A stretch of DNA of 64,000 nucleotides from Gordonia sediminis (GTDB lineage Bacteria > Actinomycetota > Actinomycetes > Mycobacteriales > Mycobacteriaceae): contig RZUM01000006.1 of NCBI GenBank assembly GCA_004193205.1, forward strand, positions 357,713-421,712, given 5' to 3'. The number at the start of each line of letters is the position of its first letter. The first letter of the stretch is position 1. A model generated the notes under the pieces. It was not told where the DNA came from. It did not search any database and saw only the letters and a list, made by a program, of their open reading frames with translations. The position numbers and the translations under genes are program-made. This document shows, piece after piece, positions 17,235 to 26,157 of this stretch.

Positions 17235-17635
17235 TGGGTAATCACTCATTCACCCATCAACGGATTTGGTTTCGTACTCCCGGTTGGTATGCGGACGAGA
17301 TCGACCGTACGAATGCGGCGCTCCGCGATATCGGCTACGAGAGCCCGCTGCGGTTTCGGCCGCCCTACGGCAAGAAGCTCGTAGGCTTGCGAATGGCGCT
17401 GTCCAGGCGGGATATGACCACGGTGATGTGGGATGTCGAGCCTCTCGATGTGGGCGCGACCACGACGCAGGCGATCACCGACTAGGTCACGGACGAGGTT
17501 CGTCCTGGATCGGTCGTCTTGCTGCATCCCTGGAACAGTGAATCCGTGCGGGCAGCGATCGGACCTATGGTGCAGAAGCTGAAGTCCGACGGATACCGGC
17601 TTGTCACGGTCGACCAGCTACTGGAGATGAACTAA
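17235..17635 (+). pseudogene. Polysaccharide deacetylase (NodB-like) remnant
   Basis: A truncated carbohydrate-esterase-4 domain. Family motifs are readable: LGNHSFTH (motif 2, metal-binding His pair), RFRPPYGKK (motif 3) and VVLLHPW near the end. An in-frame TAG at 17483-17485 breaks it, and the N-terminal part carrying the catalytic Asp motif is missing. The intact family removes acetyl groups from peptidoglycan or chitin-like sugars outside the cell. Nothing nearby relates to cell-wall metabolism, so this is probably debris from an older rearrangement. Confidence 0.8.
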
Positions 17636-17816
17636 AGCCCAACCGGGGCATTCGGGCTGCCATGACAACAGTGCGCAGAGCACAACGGACACTGAGGCCC
17701 TGGACCCGGACAGACGGCCCGCGGCCGGAACCGCTCGCCGCGATGGGCGCTGGTGGCAGCCCTGCCCGACGCCGCAACGCCGTCGATGTCCGCGGCTGCG
17801 GTGGCCCAGCAGAAAA

Positions 17817-17853
17817 ATCGGCACCGATGCCAATGGACAGCATCGGTGCCGAT
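17817..17853 (-). terminator. Rho-independent terminator of the aldehyde dehydrogenase operon
   Basis: Perfect 14-bp arms (17817-17830 and 17840-17853) with a 9-nt loop, followed on the minus strand by a run of T residues (AAAAA at 17813-17817 on the plus strand). It is 30 bp after the stop of the gene ending at 17883. This is the clearest intrinsic terminator in the window. Confidence 0.88.
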
Positions 17854-17882
17854 CTACCTCACGGGCCGTCGATCTGAACCCG

Positions 17883-19301
17883 CTACAGCTGGATTGCTTT
17901 CATCTCGAGAAACTCCTCCAGGCCGGCCACGCCCATCTCGCGACCGATTCCCGACCGCTTGTAGCCACCGAAGGGAGCAATCGGATTGTACTGTCCGCCA
18001 TTGATGTCGATAGATCCGGTCCGTACGTTTCGAGCGAAGGCGATCGCGCGATCTTGATCCGCCGACCACACCGCCCCGGACAGGCCGTAGTCAGAGTTGT
18101 TGGCGATCGCCAGCGCCTCATCCTCGTCGGCGTAGCGAATGACAGACAGTACAGGTCCGAAGATCTCCTGTTGCGCGACAGTGGAATCGGGATGTACGTC
18201 GGCCAAGACGGTTGGCTGCACGAAGTAGCCACGCTCGAAGCCCTCCGGCGGTTCAGCTCCGCCTGTGACGACCCGGGCTCCCTCGCTCTGAGCGATTCCG
18301 ATGAACTCCCGGACACGATCACGCTGAGCCGCCGATGCCATCGGACCCAATTTCGTCTTGGGGTCCAGGGGATCACCGGGCGCGTAGCCCTTGGCGACGC
18401 TGGCCACCATCTCGAGCACCTCATCGTACTGGGCGTCCGAGACCAACATCCGGGTCCAGGCAGTGCAGGTTTGGCCGCCGTTGAGGAAGGCGTTGCCCAC
18501 ACCAACCTTCACAGCCGCGCTCAGGCCGGCGTCGGGCAGGATCACGTTCGCCGACTTTCCGCCCAGCTCGAGGGTCACCCGGGTGATGTTGCGCGAGGCG
18601 ACTTCGGCCACCCGCTGCCCCGCACGCAGCGATCCGGTGAACGAAACGGCATCGATGTCGCGGTGACCAGCGATGGCTTCGCCAACCGAAGTACCGTAGC
18701 CGGTCGCGAGATTCACCACGCCATCGGGCAAGCCGACCTCATCGAGGACGTCGAACAGCAGGTAGGCGGTGAATGGGGACACCTCGCTGGGCTTCAGCAC
18801 GAAGGTGCAGCCTGCCGCCAACGCCGGCGCCAGCTTGTTCGTGATCTGGTGCAGCGGGTAGTTCCACGGCGTGATCGCCCCCACCACGCCAACGGGCTCG
18901 CGGGCGACGATCGAGGTGCCGGCGACCGAGTCGAACTCGTAGGATTCGATCAGGTCGGCGACACCACCCACCACCGTTTGCGGCAGCGCCGCCTGGATTC
19001 TGCCCGCAATCCTGAGCGGACAACCCATCTCCGTGGCGATCGTCTCAGCGAACTCGTCCTGACGCTTGGCGAGTCCGTCACGGATACGCCGCAAGTAGTC
19101 TGCGCGATCGGACACCGACGTGCGTGACCACGCGGGGAAGGCATCGCGGGCCGCCGCCACAGCTGCATCGACGTCCGCGGCAGATCCTGCCGGCACCGTA
19201 CCCAATTGTTCTTCTGTGGTCGGATTCTGTACCGGTATCGTCTCGTCAGAGACTGGGTCGACCCATTTTCCGTTGATATAGAACGTATCTCGACTGTTCA
19301 T
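17883..19301 (-). CDS. NAD(P)-dependent aldehyde dehydrogenase
   Basis: 472-aa cytosolic aldehyde dehydrogenase. Seen: ITPWNYP (143-149), FTGS near 221-224, base E245 (LELGGKS) and nucleophile C279 (NGGQTCTA). The substrate is unknown. ATG 19301 follows GAGGGATT at suitable spacing; an in-frame extension upstream to 19424 has no family sequence. It is the last gene of a SnoaL-MFS-aldehyde dehydrogenase unit and is followed by a textbook terminator. One of four intact aldehyde dehydrogenases here, each in a different operon. Confidence 0.93.
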   Translation of the reverse strand: MNSRDTFYINGKWVDPVSDETIPVQNPTTEEQLGTVPAGSAADVDAAVAAARDAFPAWSRTSVSDRADYLRRIRDGLAKRQDEFAETIATEMGCPLRIAGRIQAALPQTVVGGVADLIESYEFDSVAGTSIVAREPVGVVGAITPWNYPLHQITNKLAPALAAGCTFVLKPSEVSPFTAYLLFDVLDEVGLPDGVVNLATGYGTSVGEAIAGHRDIDAVSFTGSLRAGQRVAEVASRNITRVTLELGGKSANVILPDAGLSAAVKVGVGNAFLNGGQTCTAWTRMLVSDAQYDEVLEMVASVAKGYAPGDPLDPKTKLGPMASAAQRDRVREFIGIAQSEGARVVTGGAEPPEGFERGYFVQPTVLADVHPDSTVAQQEIFGPVLSVIRYADEDEALAIANNSDYGLSGAVWSADQDRAIAFARNVRTGSIDINGGQYNPIAPFGGYKRSGIGREMGVAGLEEFLEMKAIQL

Positions 19302-19433
19302 CAAAATCCCTCGTTGTCTGAGAAGGTGAGCGGCGGCTACTGCCCGCCGGCGCCGGACGTACTCGTGTGGTGAGGGCCACCGCGGGGTTATCAGTCCATC
19401 CCTGCGGCGGCCTTCACAATTCACATCTATCTG

Positions 19434-20867
19434 TCACACGGCGGTGGAGTCCGGAGTCGCCGACCGATCCCCGGTGTGGGTCGCCGACGCCTCCGACGCG
19501 TCCCCCGGATTCCGGGCCTTTCGACGTGCGTGCAGAAGCACCGACACCAGGGCGATCATCGCCCACGCGCTCAACAGCACCCACGGGAACGGACCCGCGC
19601 CGAGCTGCGTGAGGATCGCGGCGATGACGAACGGTCCGAGAACGCTGGTCATACGCCCCCAACCGAATGTGAAGCCCATGCCAGAAGCACGCAGGTGGGT
19701 CGGATACTGGCCGCCTGTCGTCGTATCGATGAGGGGAACGAATGCGCCGCCCGAATAGAACATCATCAGCGCGCCGATGGCGAGAACCTCCGGACTGGGT
19801 GCCAGCGCGAGCAACACTGCGCCCACGATGGCCACCGATGCGACAAACACCATCGCAATCCACCGATGGATGTAGCGCATCGCGATCATCATGGTCAGCA
19901 CACCCACCGGTCCGCCGATGGATCCGATCATCGCGGTGTTGAGGAGATCCTCACCGGTGTACCCACGAAGCTGCAGCAGCGTCGGGAACCACACAGACAT
20001 CGCCTGCGCCGCGAACTGGAAGAACGACCACAATGCCATCAGCAGAAGAGTCGGGATGAGCAGGCCCCCACGGAAGAGGTCCGCCCATTTGCCCCGCTCC
20101 GCTTCCTTCTCGTCGCCGCTCGAATCGGCGAGCGGCAGGCTCGCCACATCCACCGGCTCGGGGGAACGGTCGAGCGAGTTCAACGCCGCTTCCGCATCGT
20201 CGTGACGTCCGCGCGACATCAGCCACAGCGGCGATTCCGGCAGCAGGAACTTCAGCGGGATCGTGAGCAAGAGACCGAGTCCACCGAGCGCAAACACCCA
20301 GCGCCACGCGTCCGGGCTCATGGGAATGATGATCCGGGCGAGCGTCGCGACCACGATGACCGACGTGGTGCCGAAGAACGACACGAAAGCGGTGCGGGTA
20401 CTGCGCCGTGACGGTGGACTGATCTCGATGACATACGTGATGGCAACGATGTAGAGCGCGCCCAGCGCCCAACCGGTGAAGAATCTCAGTGCCACGAACT
20501 CGGGGAGTCCTTGGATGAAGGCGAAGCTCAGCGTGCCCAGCGAACCCAGCAGAACGCCGCCCTGCAGAACCCTGATCCGGCCGAAGCGATCGGCGATCCT
20601 GCCGCCGAGCGCGCCGCCGACCATCATGCCGAGCAGCGTCGCGCTGGTCAGCTGCGCGATGTTGCTGACCTCGAACCCGAGACGATCCCGTAGACTTGGC
20701 GCCACATAGGCCAAGCTCAGCTGATCGGCGAAATCGAAAAGAACGGCCATGCCGAGCGTCAGCAGAATGCCCATCATGCGCCAGTCGAGTGGCACCCGCT
20801 CGAGCCGAGCGAGCGCGACGCGCTCACGCTGGGACGTGTAGTCGACACTGGGGCTGTGTCCACTCAT
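19434..20867 (-). CDS. MFS transporter, aromatic acid:H+ symporter-like
   Basis: 477-aa inner-membrane transporter with about 12 helices. The loop 2-3 motif GGRIADRFGRIRVL and a long hydrophilic central loop (about 210-270) are visible. FDFADQLSLAYVAPSLRDRL in helix 1-2 resembles aromatic-acid and sugar symporters, so it probably imports the pathway substrate. ATG 20867 has an AAGGAGA site. It is clearly paralogous to the MFS protein at 35703-37166 (shared LTLGMAVLFDFA and VRFLTGWALGALYIVAITY-like segments), so the region carries two related importers. Confidence 0.9.
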   Translation of the reverse strand: MSGHSPSVDYTSQRERVALARLERVPLDWRMMGILLTLGMAVLFDFADQLSLAYVAPSLRDRLGFEVSNIAQLTSATLLGMMVGGALGGRIADRFGRIRVLQGGVLLGSLGTLSFAFIQGLPEFVALRFFTGWALGALYIVAITYVIEISPPSRRSTRTAFVSFFGTTSVIVVATLARIIIPMSPDAWRWVFALGGLGLLLTIPLKFLLPESPLWLMSRGRHDDAEAALNSLDRSPEPVDVASLPLADSSGDEKEAERGKWADLFRGGLLIPTLLLMALWSFFQFAAQAMSVWFPTLLQLRGYTGEDLLNTAMIGSIGGPVGVLTMMIAMRYIHRWIAMVFVASVAIVGAVLLALAPSPEVLAIGALMMFYSGGAFVPLIDTTTGGQYPTHLRASGMGFTFGWGRMTSVLGPFVIAAILTQLGAGPFPWVLLSAWAMIALVSVLLHARRKARNPGDASEASATHTGDRSATPDSTAV

Positions 20868-21060
20868 GTGTATCTCCTTGCAATAGTGAAAATCGAGTGA
20901 TGATGTGGCGCATGATTTTCGGCCCGGCGAAGGGGCGATGGCCCGGTCCATGCGCGCAGACGCCGATCAGAACTGACCACATTCGGCATACGCTGGCTAT
21001 CCGGTTTCAGCCGTGAATCAGCGGATCAGTTGAGGTGGTCGTCCCACCTGCCGGGTCGAT

Positions 21061-21624
21061 TCATCTGTCGCGTGACCCATACAGATCCGTCCCGACTTTC
21101 GTCTGAGTGCCCGGAGCGCTGCCCGAAGCGATCCCGTCCGGCCCGAAGTGATGCAGACGACGCTCATACACTCGCCAACCATCGGCAGTACGTCGCCACT
21201 TGTCGTCGTAGCAAATGGCAACGGTCCAGTCCGCGCCGGAACGATCGGCGTCATGGAACCAATGCGCGCACAACGCATAGAACCGGCTCGTGGCCTCATC
21301 GCCGTTGACCCGAATGGCGTGGTTACCCATCATGTGCTGAGTTCCGGCGAACTGCGGCATTGTTTCGACGAAGAAGTCCATCAGCTCGTCGCGACCACGA
21401 ATCACCTGCACCGGAGTTGCGTCGGGGAGATGGAAGTCGACACCGTCCGCCGTGAAGATCTCCTGCGGGATGTCTTTCCAGCGTGCGGCATCGAGCAGGA
21501 AGGCGTAGAGATCCATCCGTTCCCGGATATAGTCCTTGTCGCGAAGGATCTGCACTTCTCGGCGCAGCACACTCAGCTCGTCGAGGACGCCGCTGGGCGC
21601 ATTGCCGGCATCTGACAACGTCAT
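21061..21624 (-). CDS. SnoaL-like (NTF2-fold) protein
   Basis: 187-aa NTF2-like alpha+beta barrel protein of the SnoaL/ring-hydroxylase-beta-like type. Characteristic segments are DYIRERMDLYAFLLDAARW, GRDELMDFF and a C-terminal WRVYERRLHHFG. Members are small cyclases, isomerases or dehydratases, or accessory folds; there is no fixed reaction. It is the first gene of the unit that continues with the MFS importer and an aldehyde dehydrogenase. A smaller member of the same fold is at 41179-41616. Control by the operator at 21857-21869, 233 bp upstream, is plausible. Confidence 0.82.
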   Translation of the reverse strand: MTLSDAGNAPSGVLDELSVLRREVQILRDKDYIRERMDLYAFLLDAARWKDIPQEIFTADGVDFHLPDATPVQVIRGRDELMDFFVETMPQFAGTQHMMGNHAIRVNGDEATSRFYALCAHWFHDADRSGADWTVAICYDDKWRRTADGWRVYERRLHHFGPDGIASGSAPGTQTKVGTDLYGSRDR

Positions 21625-21856
21625 TCGTTACTCCTTAACCGCACGTTTGCCGCAGGCGTTGATTGAGAGCCGGGAACCGGTGACGTGAGAACACTGTGAC
21701 CGCGCTCTGCGAGACGCTGCGGGGGATCGATAGCGAGGTCACCTGACCCGCGGAGAGATTGATCATTGCCGAAGGAGGTGTACAAGCATCTGCCTCTCGC
21801 TGTGTGTCAGCTCCCCGATCGAGCCGTATGTGTCCCACATCACCCCCGGTAGGATT

Positions 21857-21869
21857 ACTGTAATACGGT
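21857..21869. promoter_or_regulatory. GntR-type operator site 5 (ACTGTAATACGGT)
   Basis: 12 of 13 bases match. It is upstream of the SnoaL-MFS-aldehyde dehydrogenase unit and just past the end of the MDMPI-like gene. Confidence 0.7.
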
Positions 21870-21910
21870 ATTCTCAAGGTCGCAAGAGTGTCGGCGCCGG
21901 CGGCAGGCCT

Positions 21911-21927
21911 GTTCTGCTCAGCAGAAC
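21911..21927. promoter_or_regulatory. TTCTG-N5-CAGAA palindrome, copy A
   Basis: Perfect 17-bp palindrome (GTTCTGCT, central C, AGCAGAAC). It shares TTCTG-N5-CAGAA with sites at 41087 and 44366. It could also fold as a short hairpin ending the upstream gene, so its role is less sure. Confidence 0.55.
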
Positions 21928-21967
21928 GAGCGATGCGGGCTATGTGTGCGTCAAGATCAGCTACGCC

Positions 21968-22723
21968 TCAGAGGACGAACTCGCGGTCTCTCATGTGGGC
22001 GGGAATACGGGGGTCTCGCTCCTGCAGTTCGGTGTCGCGAACAGCGCCGGTCTCCGAGATCGCCGCCAGCCACGGCGCCACACTGCTGCTCCAGTTCCAG
22101 CGGTCCATCTCACTCGCCGAGCGCCGTCCGCTCAACCCGCGAACGAACTCGTATCGGTCGGCGACGACGCACTCCACTGCGTACCCGTCGCCGGCGACCA
22201 TGCCCCACTGTTCTACCGTCACGCGCAGGGGCGGCAGACCCTCGTCACTCACGCGCTCGGAGAAGTTTCGCCCCAATTCGACCAGCGCGTACCGAATCTC
22301 GGTTGTGTCACGCCGTCCCAGCTTTCCGAGAGCCATCCGCAGATCATGCTCGTGCATCACCAGGTCGATGATGAAACCGCGGCCCGATTCGCTCTCCACC
22401 GTGAGAAAGTCGCCGACACGGGGAGCGACAGCAGCCCACCGATCCCGCACGGAATCGACGGACGTGGCCGACGGTGCCGAACCTGTGAACGCACCTGGGC
22501 CGCAGGCGGCAGGCACATTCGACTCGCCATCGACCAACCGCTCCGCCATATCGACCAGATGCCCGTAGACCGCCAGGACCGATGCATCGGCCCCTACGGC
22601 CACGACGGGCAGCTGCCACTGATCCGCCTCGATGTCGGCCAACAGCTCGTCGATCGCCTGCTTGGTATCGCCCCACATCTGCCTGAGGTCGTACCCCTTC
22701 GTTGGTGTGACTTCGTTGTGCAC
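21968..22723 (-). CDS. Maleylpyruvate isomerase-like (MDMPI/DinB-fold) protein
   Basis: 251 aa with the mycothiol-dependent maleylpyruvate isomerase N-terminal fold. A four-helix DinB-like core carries AVYGHLVDMAERL (His near 75) and IDLVMHEHDLRMALGK (His-Glu-His-Asp near 150), the expected metal-site pattern. Members are mycothiol S-transferases or isomerases. It is distant from the true isomerase at 38447-39082. It is the last gene of a unit made of a CoA-transferase, a VOC protein, an alpha/beta hydrolase and this protein; a thiol-dependent isomerisation in that pathway is inferred. Confidence 0.8.
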   Translation of the reverse strand: MHNEVTPTKGYDLRQMWGDTKQAIDELLADIEADQWQLPVVAVGADASVLAVYGHLVDMAERLVDGESNVPAACGPGAFTGSAPSATSVDSVRDRWAAVAPRVGDFLTVESESGRGFIIDLVMHEHDLRMALGKLGRRDTTEIRYALVELGRNFSERVSDEGLPPLRVTVEQWGMVAGDGYAVECVVADRYEFVRGLSGRRSASEMDRWNWSSSVAPWLAAISETGAVRDTELQERDPRIPAHMRDREFVL

Positions 22724-22778
22724 AGCTGTCTCCTTTGCGTTATGAATCGGTGTGGTCTGATCCCTCGATGCGACGGTT

Positions 22779-23690
22779 CTACGTCGTCACGGGAAGCCGA
22801 AGTGGCGTGAGGAAATCGAGGAGTCCAGCAGTGAAGATGTCGTTGTCGTCGCCGGCGACCATGTGTCCCGCCCCGCTGACGTCGATGCGCTCTGCCGTGG
22901 GTACGAGCTCCTGCAGCTCCGCTGCACCTTCGTGACTCACCACACGCGATGAGCCGCCACGGACCAGCAATGTCGGCAGTGTAAGACTTCGGGCGGCGGT
23001 TCGGCAGCGTTCTTGCATCTCCTTGTCAGCGTCGAAAGTCTGGGCCCGCGGATCATCGGAGATGAATCGTGGGTCCCAGTGCCAAAACCATCGTCCGTCG
23101 CGCAGACGCAGGTTCTTCCGCAAACCCTCTGGCCGTGGCGCACGCACTCGGTTAGGGATGTAGGCGGTCACCGCGTCTGCGGCTTCTTCCAGCGACGAGA
23201 ATCCTTTCGACCCGCTCCGCATGAATGCATTGATCTCCGCGCTGCCCTCTGCCTCGATTCGCGGGGTGACGTCGACCAGCACGAGTCCCCGTGCCAAGTC
23301 AGGGGTTTGTCCCAGTGCGATCAGCGAGGTGATGCCCCCCATGGACGCGCCGACCAGAACGGGTTCGACCTGCAGGGTCGCCACGACCTCACGCAGGTCG
23401 GCGATCATCGCATCGACGCCATAGTCAGCGTCTGCCGCCCATTCGCTGTCCCCGTGTCCGCGTGCGTCGATGGCGATCGCCGTCCATCCGGCGGCGGCCA
23501 GCCGCGCGCCGGTCTTCTGCCACGAATGCCGCGTCTGACCACCTCCGTGCAGGAGCAGAACCGTTCCGTACTCGACGCCCTGCGCTGCTCCCCACCGATC
23601 TGCGGCAAGGTCCACTCCGCTGCCGCGGAACGTCACTGGTTCACCGCGGCTGACCATCCCCGATCCCCCTACTCTCGAATTCCGTGGCAT
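22779..23690 (-). CDS. Alpha/beta hydrolase
   Basis: 303-aa alpha/beta-fold hydrolase. Seen: the oxyanion HGGGQT near 36-41, the nucleophile elbow GASMGG near 103-108 (Ser), and a C-terminal GAGHMVAGD containing the catalytic His. A carbon-carbon or ester bond hydrolysis of a ring-cleavage product is plausible, but lactonase or thioesterase activity fits as well. ATG 23690 is 4 nt after the upstream stop and has a GGAG site; an in-frame ATG at 23657 is an alternative. It is closely similar to the hydrolase at 48630-49535, suggesting two copies with parallel roles. Confidence 0.88.
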   Translation of the reverse strand: MPRNSRVGGSGMVSRGEPVTFRGSGVDLAADRWGAAQGVEYGTVLLLHGGGQTRHSWQKTGARLAAAGWTAIAIDARGHGDSEWAADADYGVDAMIADLREVVATLQVEPVLVGASMGGITSLIALGQTPDLARGLVLVDVTPRIEAEGSAEINAFMRSGSKGFSSLEEAADAVTAYIPNRVRAPRPEGLRKNLRLRDGRWFWHWDPRFISDDPRAQTFDADKEMQERCRTAARSLTLPTLLVRGGSSRVVSHEGAAELQELVPTAERIDVSGAGHMVAGDDNDIFTAGLLDFLTPLRLPVTT

Positions 23691-23694
23691 CAGA

Positions 23695-24579
23695 TCACTC
23701 CGACAGCCGACGATCGCTGAACTCGTGGACTGCGCCGAACATCTGATCCGGCGAAATGGTGATGCCCGCGCCGTGCAGGCTCGTCTCGGCGAAGTCGATG
23801 GCGCGCTCGTTGAGAAAGGCCTTCGTGCCGGCGACGTCCTCGACCGACCAGGTGATGGAGTAGGCACGCGGCTGACGCTTCCGGAGGAAGTCGGCCACGC
23901 TCCCCTCTTCTGTCAGCGGCTGGACGAGCCCGACGACGTGCGGACCACGGACGCTTCCGAGATCCTTTGGGCCGAAGGAAATGTAGTACGTAACCGACGG
24001 GTTTGCGCCGTCCGTTCTCTCCTGACCGACCAGCGTGCCACCCCAGACCTCGCTCAGATGTTGTGCTGCCGCCTCCGCGCCGGGAACGACGAAGTTGACC
24101 GAGCGCAAGCCACGTAGTCCGGCGGCATTCCCGTTGACCCATGTCGCATCCCACGGCGGGTTCATGAACCCTTCTGCAGCGCCGAGCATCAAACCGTGAG
24201 TCGATCGCGGATGAGTGGTGATGGCGAAGCGGTTCTGGGTCACCAGCTCGTATCCGCGTGACAGCAACTCCTCGCGCGCGGCATCGAGACTTTCCACTCC
24301 AAAATGGAAGAAGTGATATCCGTATCCGTACCTCGCCACAAATCGTTGCAGCACAGTGTCGTCCGGCTTCTCGTGCGGGACGATGCTTTCGATCATCAGG
24401 TTGCCGACATAGAACAGGTTGTAGTCATAGTGTTCTTCAGCCAGACGACTCGGCGCCTCTTCGCGAAAGAACACTGCACCGAACACATCCATGTAGCGTC
24501 GCCGCGCCGCGCCGAGGTCGTCGACAACGACGGTCGCATGATTGATGCCCAATGTGTTCATGGCTCCTGAACCCGCCAC
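23695..24579 (-). CDS. VOC family protein (glyoxalase/dioxygenase fold)
   Basis: 294 aa with two vicinal-oxygen-chelate modules (about 10-130 and 155-285). The first has NHATVVVDDL and YHFFHFGVESLD; the second is weaker and ends in FDRRLSE-like sequence. A full extradiol His-His-Glu set is not evident, so isomerase, epimerase or dioxygenase activities are all possible. The GTG at 24579 is used because AAGGAGG lies 5 nt upstream; the ATG at 24561 has a poorer site. It is between the CoA-transferase and the alpha/beta hydrolase in one minus-strand unit. Confidence 0.8.
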   Translation of the reverse strand: MAGSGAMNTLGINHATVVVDDLGAARRRYMDVFGAVFFREEAPSRLAEEHYDYNLFYVGNLMIESIVPHEKPDDTVLQRFVARYGYGYHFFHFGVESLDAAREELLSRGYELVTQNRFAITTHPRSTHGLMLGAAEGFMNPPWDATWVNGNAAGLRGLRSVNFVVPGAEAAAQHLSEVWGGTLVGQERTDGANPSVTYYISFGPKDLGSVRGPHVVGLVQPLTEEGSVADFLRKRQPRAYSITWSVEDVAGTKAFLNERAIDFAETSLHGAGITISPDQMFGAVHEFSDRRLSE

Positions 24580-24620
24580 ACGCTCCTCCTTCTACGCCGT
24601 AGGACACTTGGTTTCCGTTG

Positions 24621-25832
24621 TCACAGAACCCCGGCGGCCCGCAGCCTGTCGATATCGGACTCGCTCACACCGAGCTCGGAGAGAACCTCGTTGGTGTGCT
24701 CGCCGAGCGCGGGCGCCGACTTGTATTCGAACTCGCGGCCGGCCACATGAATGGGACTCCGCACAGTCTCGAAGGCGCCAAGCACCGGGTGATCTTCCTT
24801 GATGAACATTCCCCGCGCGTTCATGTGTGGGTCGGTGGACGCACCCTCCAGGTCGTGGGCCGGACCGATGGCGATGTGATGCTCCACCGCAAGTGTCATC
24901 CAGTCGTCCAGGGTCCGCTCGATGATGATCTGCTGCAGGACTTTACGAAGCTCGACGTCGCGAAATGCGTAATCGATGGCGAGGGTGCGATCGTGGCGAT
25001 CCTTCAGGTCGGGACGCTCCACCGCATCGCAGAAGCGATCCCAGAACTTGGCCTCGACACAGCAGAACAGGATGAACTTGCCATCGAGAGTCTGGTAGTA
25101 CTGATACTTCGCACTCGAGGACACATCGTGAGCGTCCGAAGGCCGGTAGCATTTGCTCGGATTGAGGTCTTCGATCGTTCTGAGCCAATCTGCCGCGAGC
25201 ACCGCGTCAGCGCACGAGATGTCGATGAAACATCCCTCACCCGTGCGGGCTCGACGTGCCAGGCCGGCCGCAATCGCGTAGGCACCCTCGAGCGGGCCGA
25301 GCACTACCCCACCACTGGACAGCGGCGCTTCCTGGCCCGGAATACTGCGGACGAGGCCATCGTCCCCGAGGGACCGCCCATCGCTGACGCCGGCCAGGGC
25401 CTCCATCATGTTGCCGTGCGTCGGTATCTCGCGATACGGCCCACTCGCCCCGAAACCGGTGATCTGGCAATACACGATGTCGGGTCGGATCGCTTTCACC
25501 GAGTCGTAGTCGAGTCCCAGCTTCCGGTTGGTGTCGCCGACGTTCCCGGTGATGAATACATCAGCCGAGCCCAGCAGCTTGCCGATCAGATCGTGCCCGT
25601 CGTCGGTCTTCGCGTCGATCGTGACACTCCGTTTCCCACGATTGACGGCGAGATGGAAAAACGACCAGTCCGGAGCCATCAGGCCCTGGACGTTGCGCAG
25701 GTAGTCACCGACCCCTGGGACTTCGATCTTGATGACATCGGCGCCCTCCTCACCCAAGAGCGATCCCAGTCGACCGACTGCGAGCAGGACCCCTGACTCC
25801 ACCACTCGGAAACCGTCAAGCAAACCGGCCAT
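24621..25832 (-). CDS. Class III (CaiB/BaiF) CoA-transferase
   Basis: 403-aa single-module CoA-transferase, beginning with LLDGFRVVESGVLLAVGRL and containing GADVIKIEVPGVGD and QITGFGASGPY. The place where the family has its catalytic Asp reads VVLGPLEGAYA, so I cannot locate that Asp with confidence; divergent chemistry is possible. It would activate or de-activate a pathway acid as its CoA ester. It is first in the unit that runs through the VOC protein and hydrolase to the MDMPI-like protein, and diverges from the GntR gene with an operator between. Confidence 0.87.
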   Translation of the reverse strand: MAGLLDGFRVVESGVLLAVGRLGSLLGEEGADVIKIEVPGVGDYLRNVQGLMAPDWSFFHLAVNRGKRSVTIDAKTDDGHDLIGKLLGSADVFITGNVGDTNRKLGLDYDSVKAIRPDIVYCQITGFGASGPYREIPTHGNMMEALAGVSDGRSLGDDGLVRSIPGQEAPLSSGGVVLGPLEGAYAIAAGLARRARTGEGCFIDISCADAVLAADWLRTIEDLNPSKCYRPSDAHDVSSSAKYQYYQTLDGKFILFCCVEAKFWDRFCDAVERPDLKDRHDRTLAIDYAFRDVELRKVLQQIIIERTLDDWMTLAVEHHIAIGPAHDLEGASTDPHMNARGMFIKEDHPVLGAFETVRSPIHVAGREFEYKSAPALGEHTNEVLSELGVSESDIDRLRAAGVL

Positions 25833-25931
25833 TCTGATGCCTTCTTTCTCTGCTAGCGGTAGGCAAACCGCGACTCGAGCGCGTGCAACGCCGACCGGAA
25901 TTTCGACCCACCACCGCCGTGACTTCGTACT

Positions 25932-25944
25932 ACCGTAATACTGG
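25932..25944. promoter_or_regulatory. GntR-type operator site 6 (ACCGTAATACTGG)
   Basis: 11 of 13 bases match, the weakest copy. It lies 100 bp upstream of the CoA-transferase unit and in the same gap as the divergent GntR gene, where it could give autoregulation. Confidence 0.6.
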
Positions 25945-26157
25945 ATTAGATCATACGTTTGTGACCGGTACTACACAAGGCGCCCTGCACGCGTCACGTC
26001 ACCGACGGCAAACTCGTAGAGCATGCCCTCCGGCCGCAGGTAGGCAACACACGTACGCGAGCCCAACCGCCGCCTGCCCTTGCGCGTCCTATAGGCATCT
26101 GCCGTGCTGGGCCGTAGGATCGAATGATCGTTGCACGGTATGACAATCGGAGGGATC

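Larger units (their letters stand above)
21625..21967. other. Intergenic region with both operator types
   Basis: 343-bp gap between the SnoaL-led unit and the end of the MDMPI-like gene. It contains one GT-N3-AC palindrome and one TTCTG-N5-CAGAA palindrome 41 bp apart, the only place in the window where the two families meet. No coding region is supported. Confidence 0.65.

Noticed and set aside
24618-25796. 392-codon open frame antisense to the class III CoA-transferase
   Set aside because: Shadow of the coding strand; no recognisable protein family.
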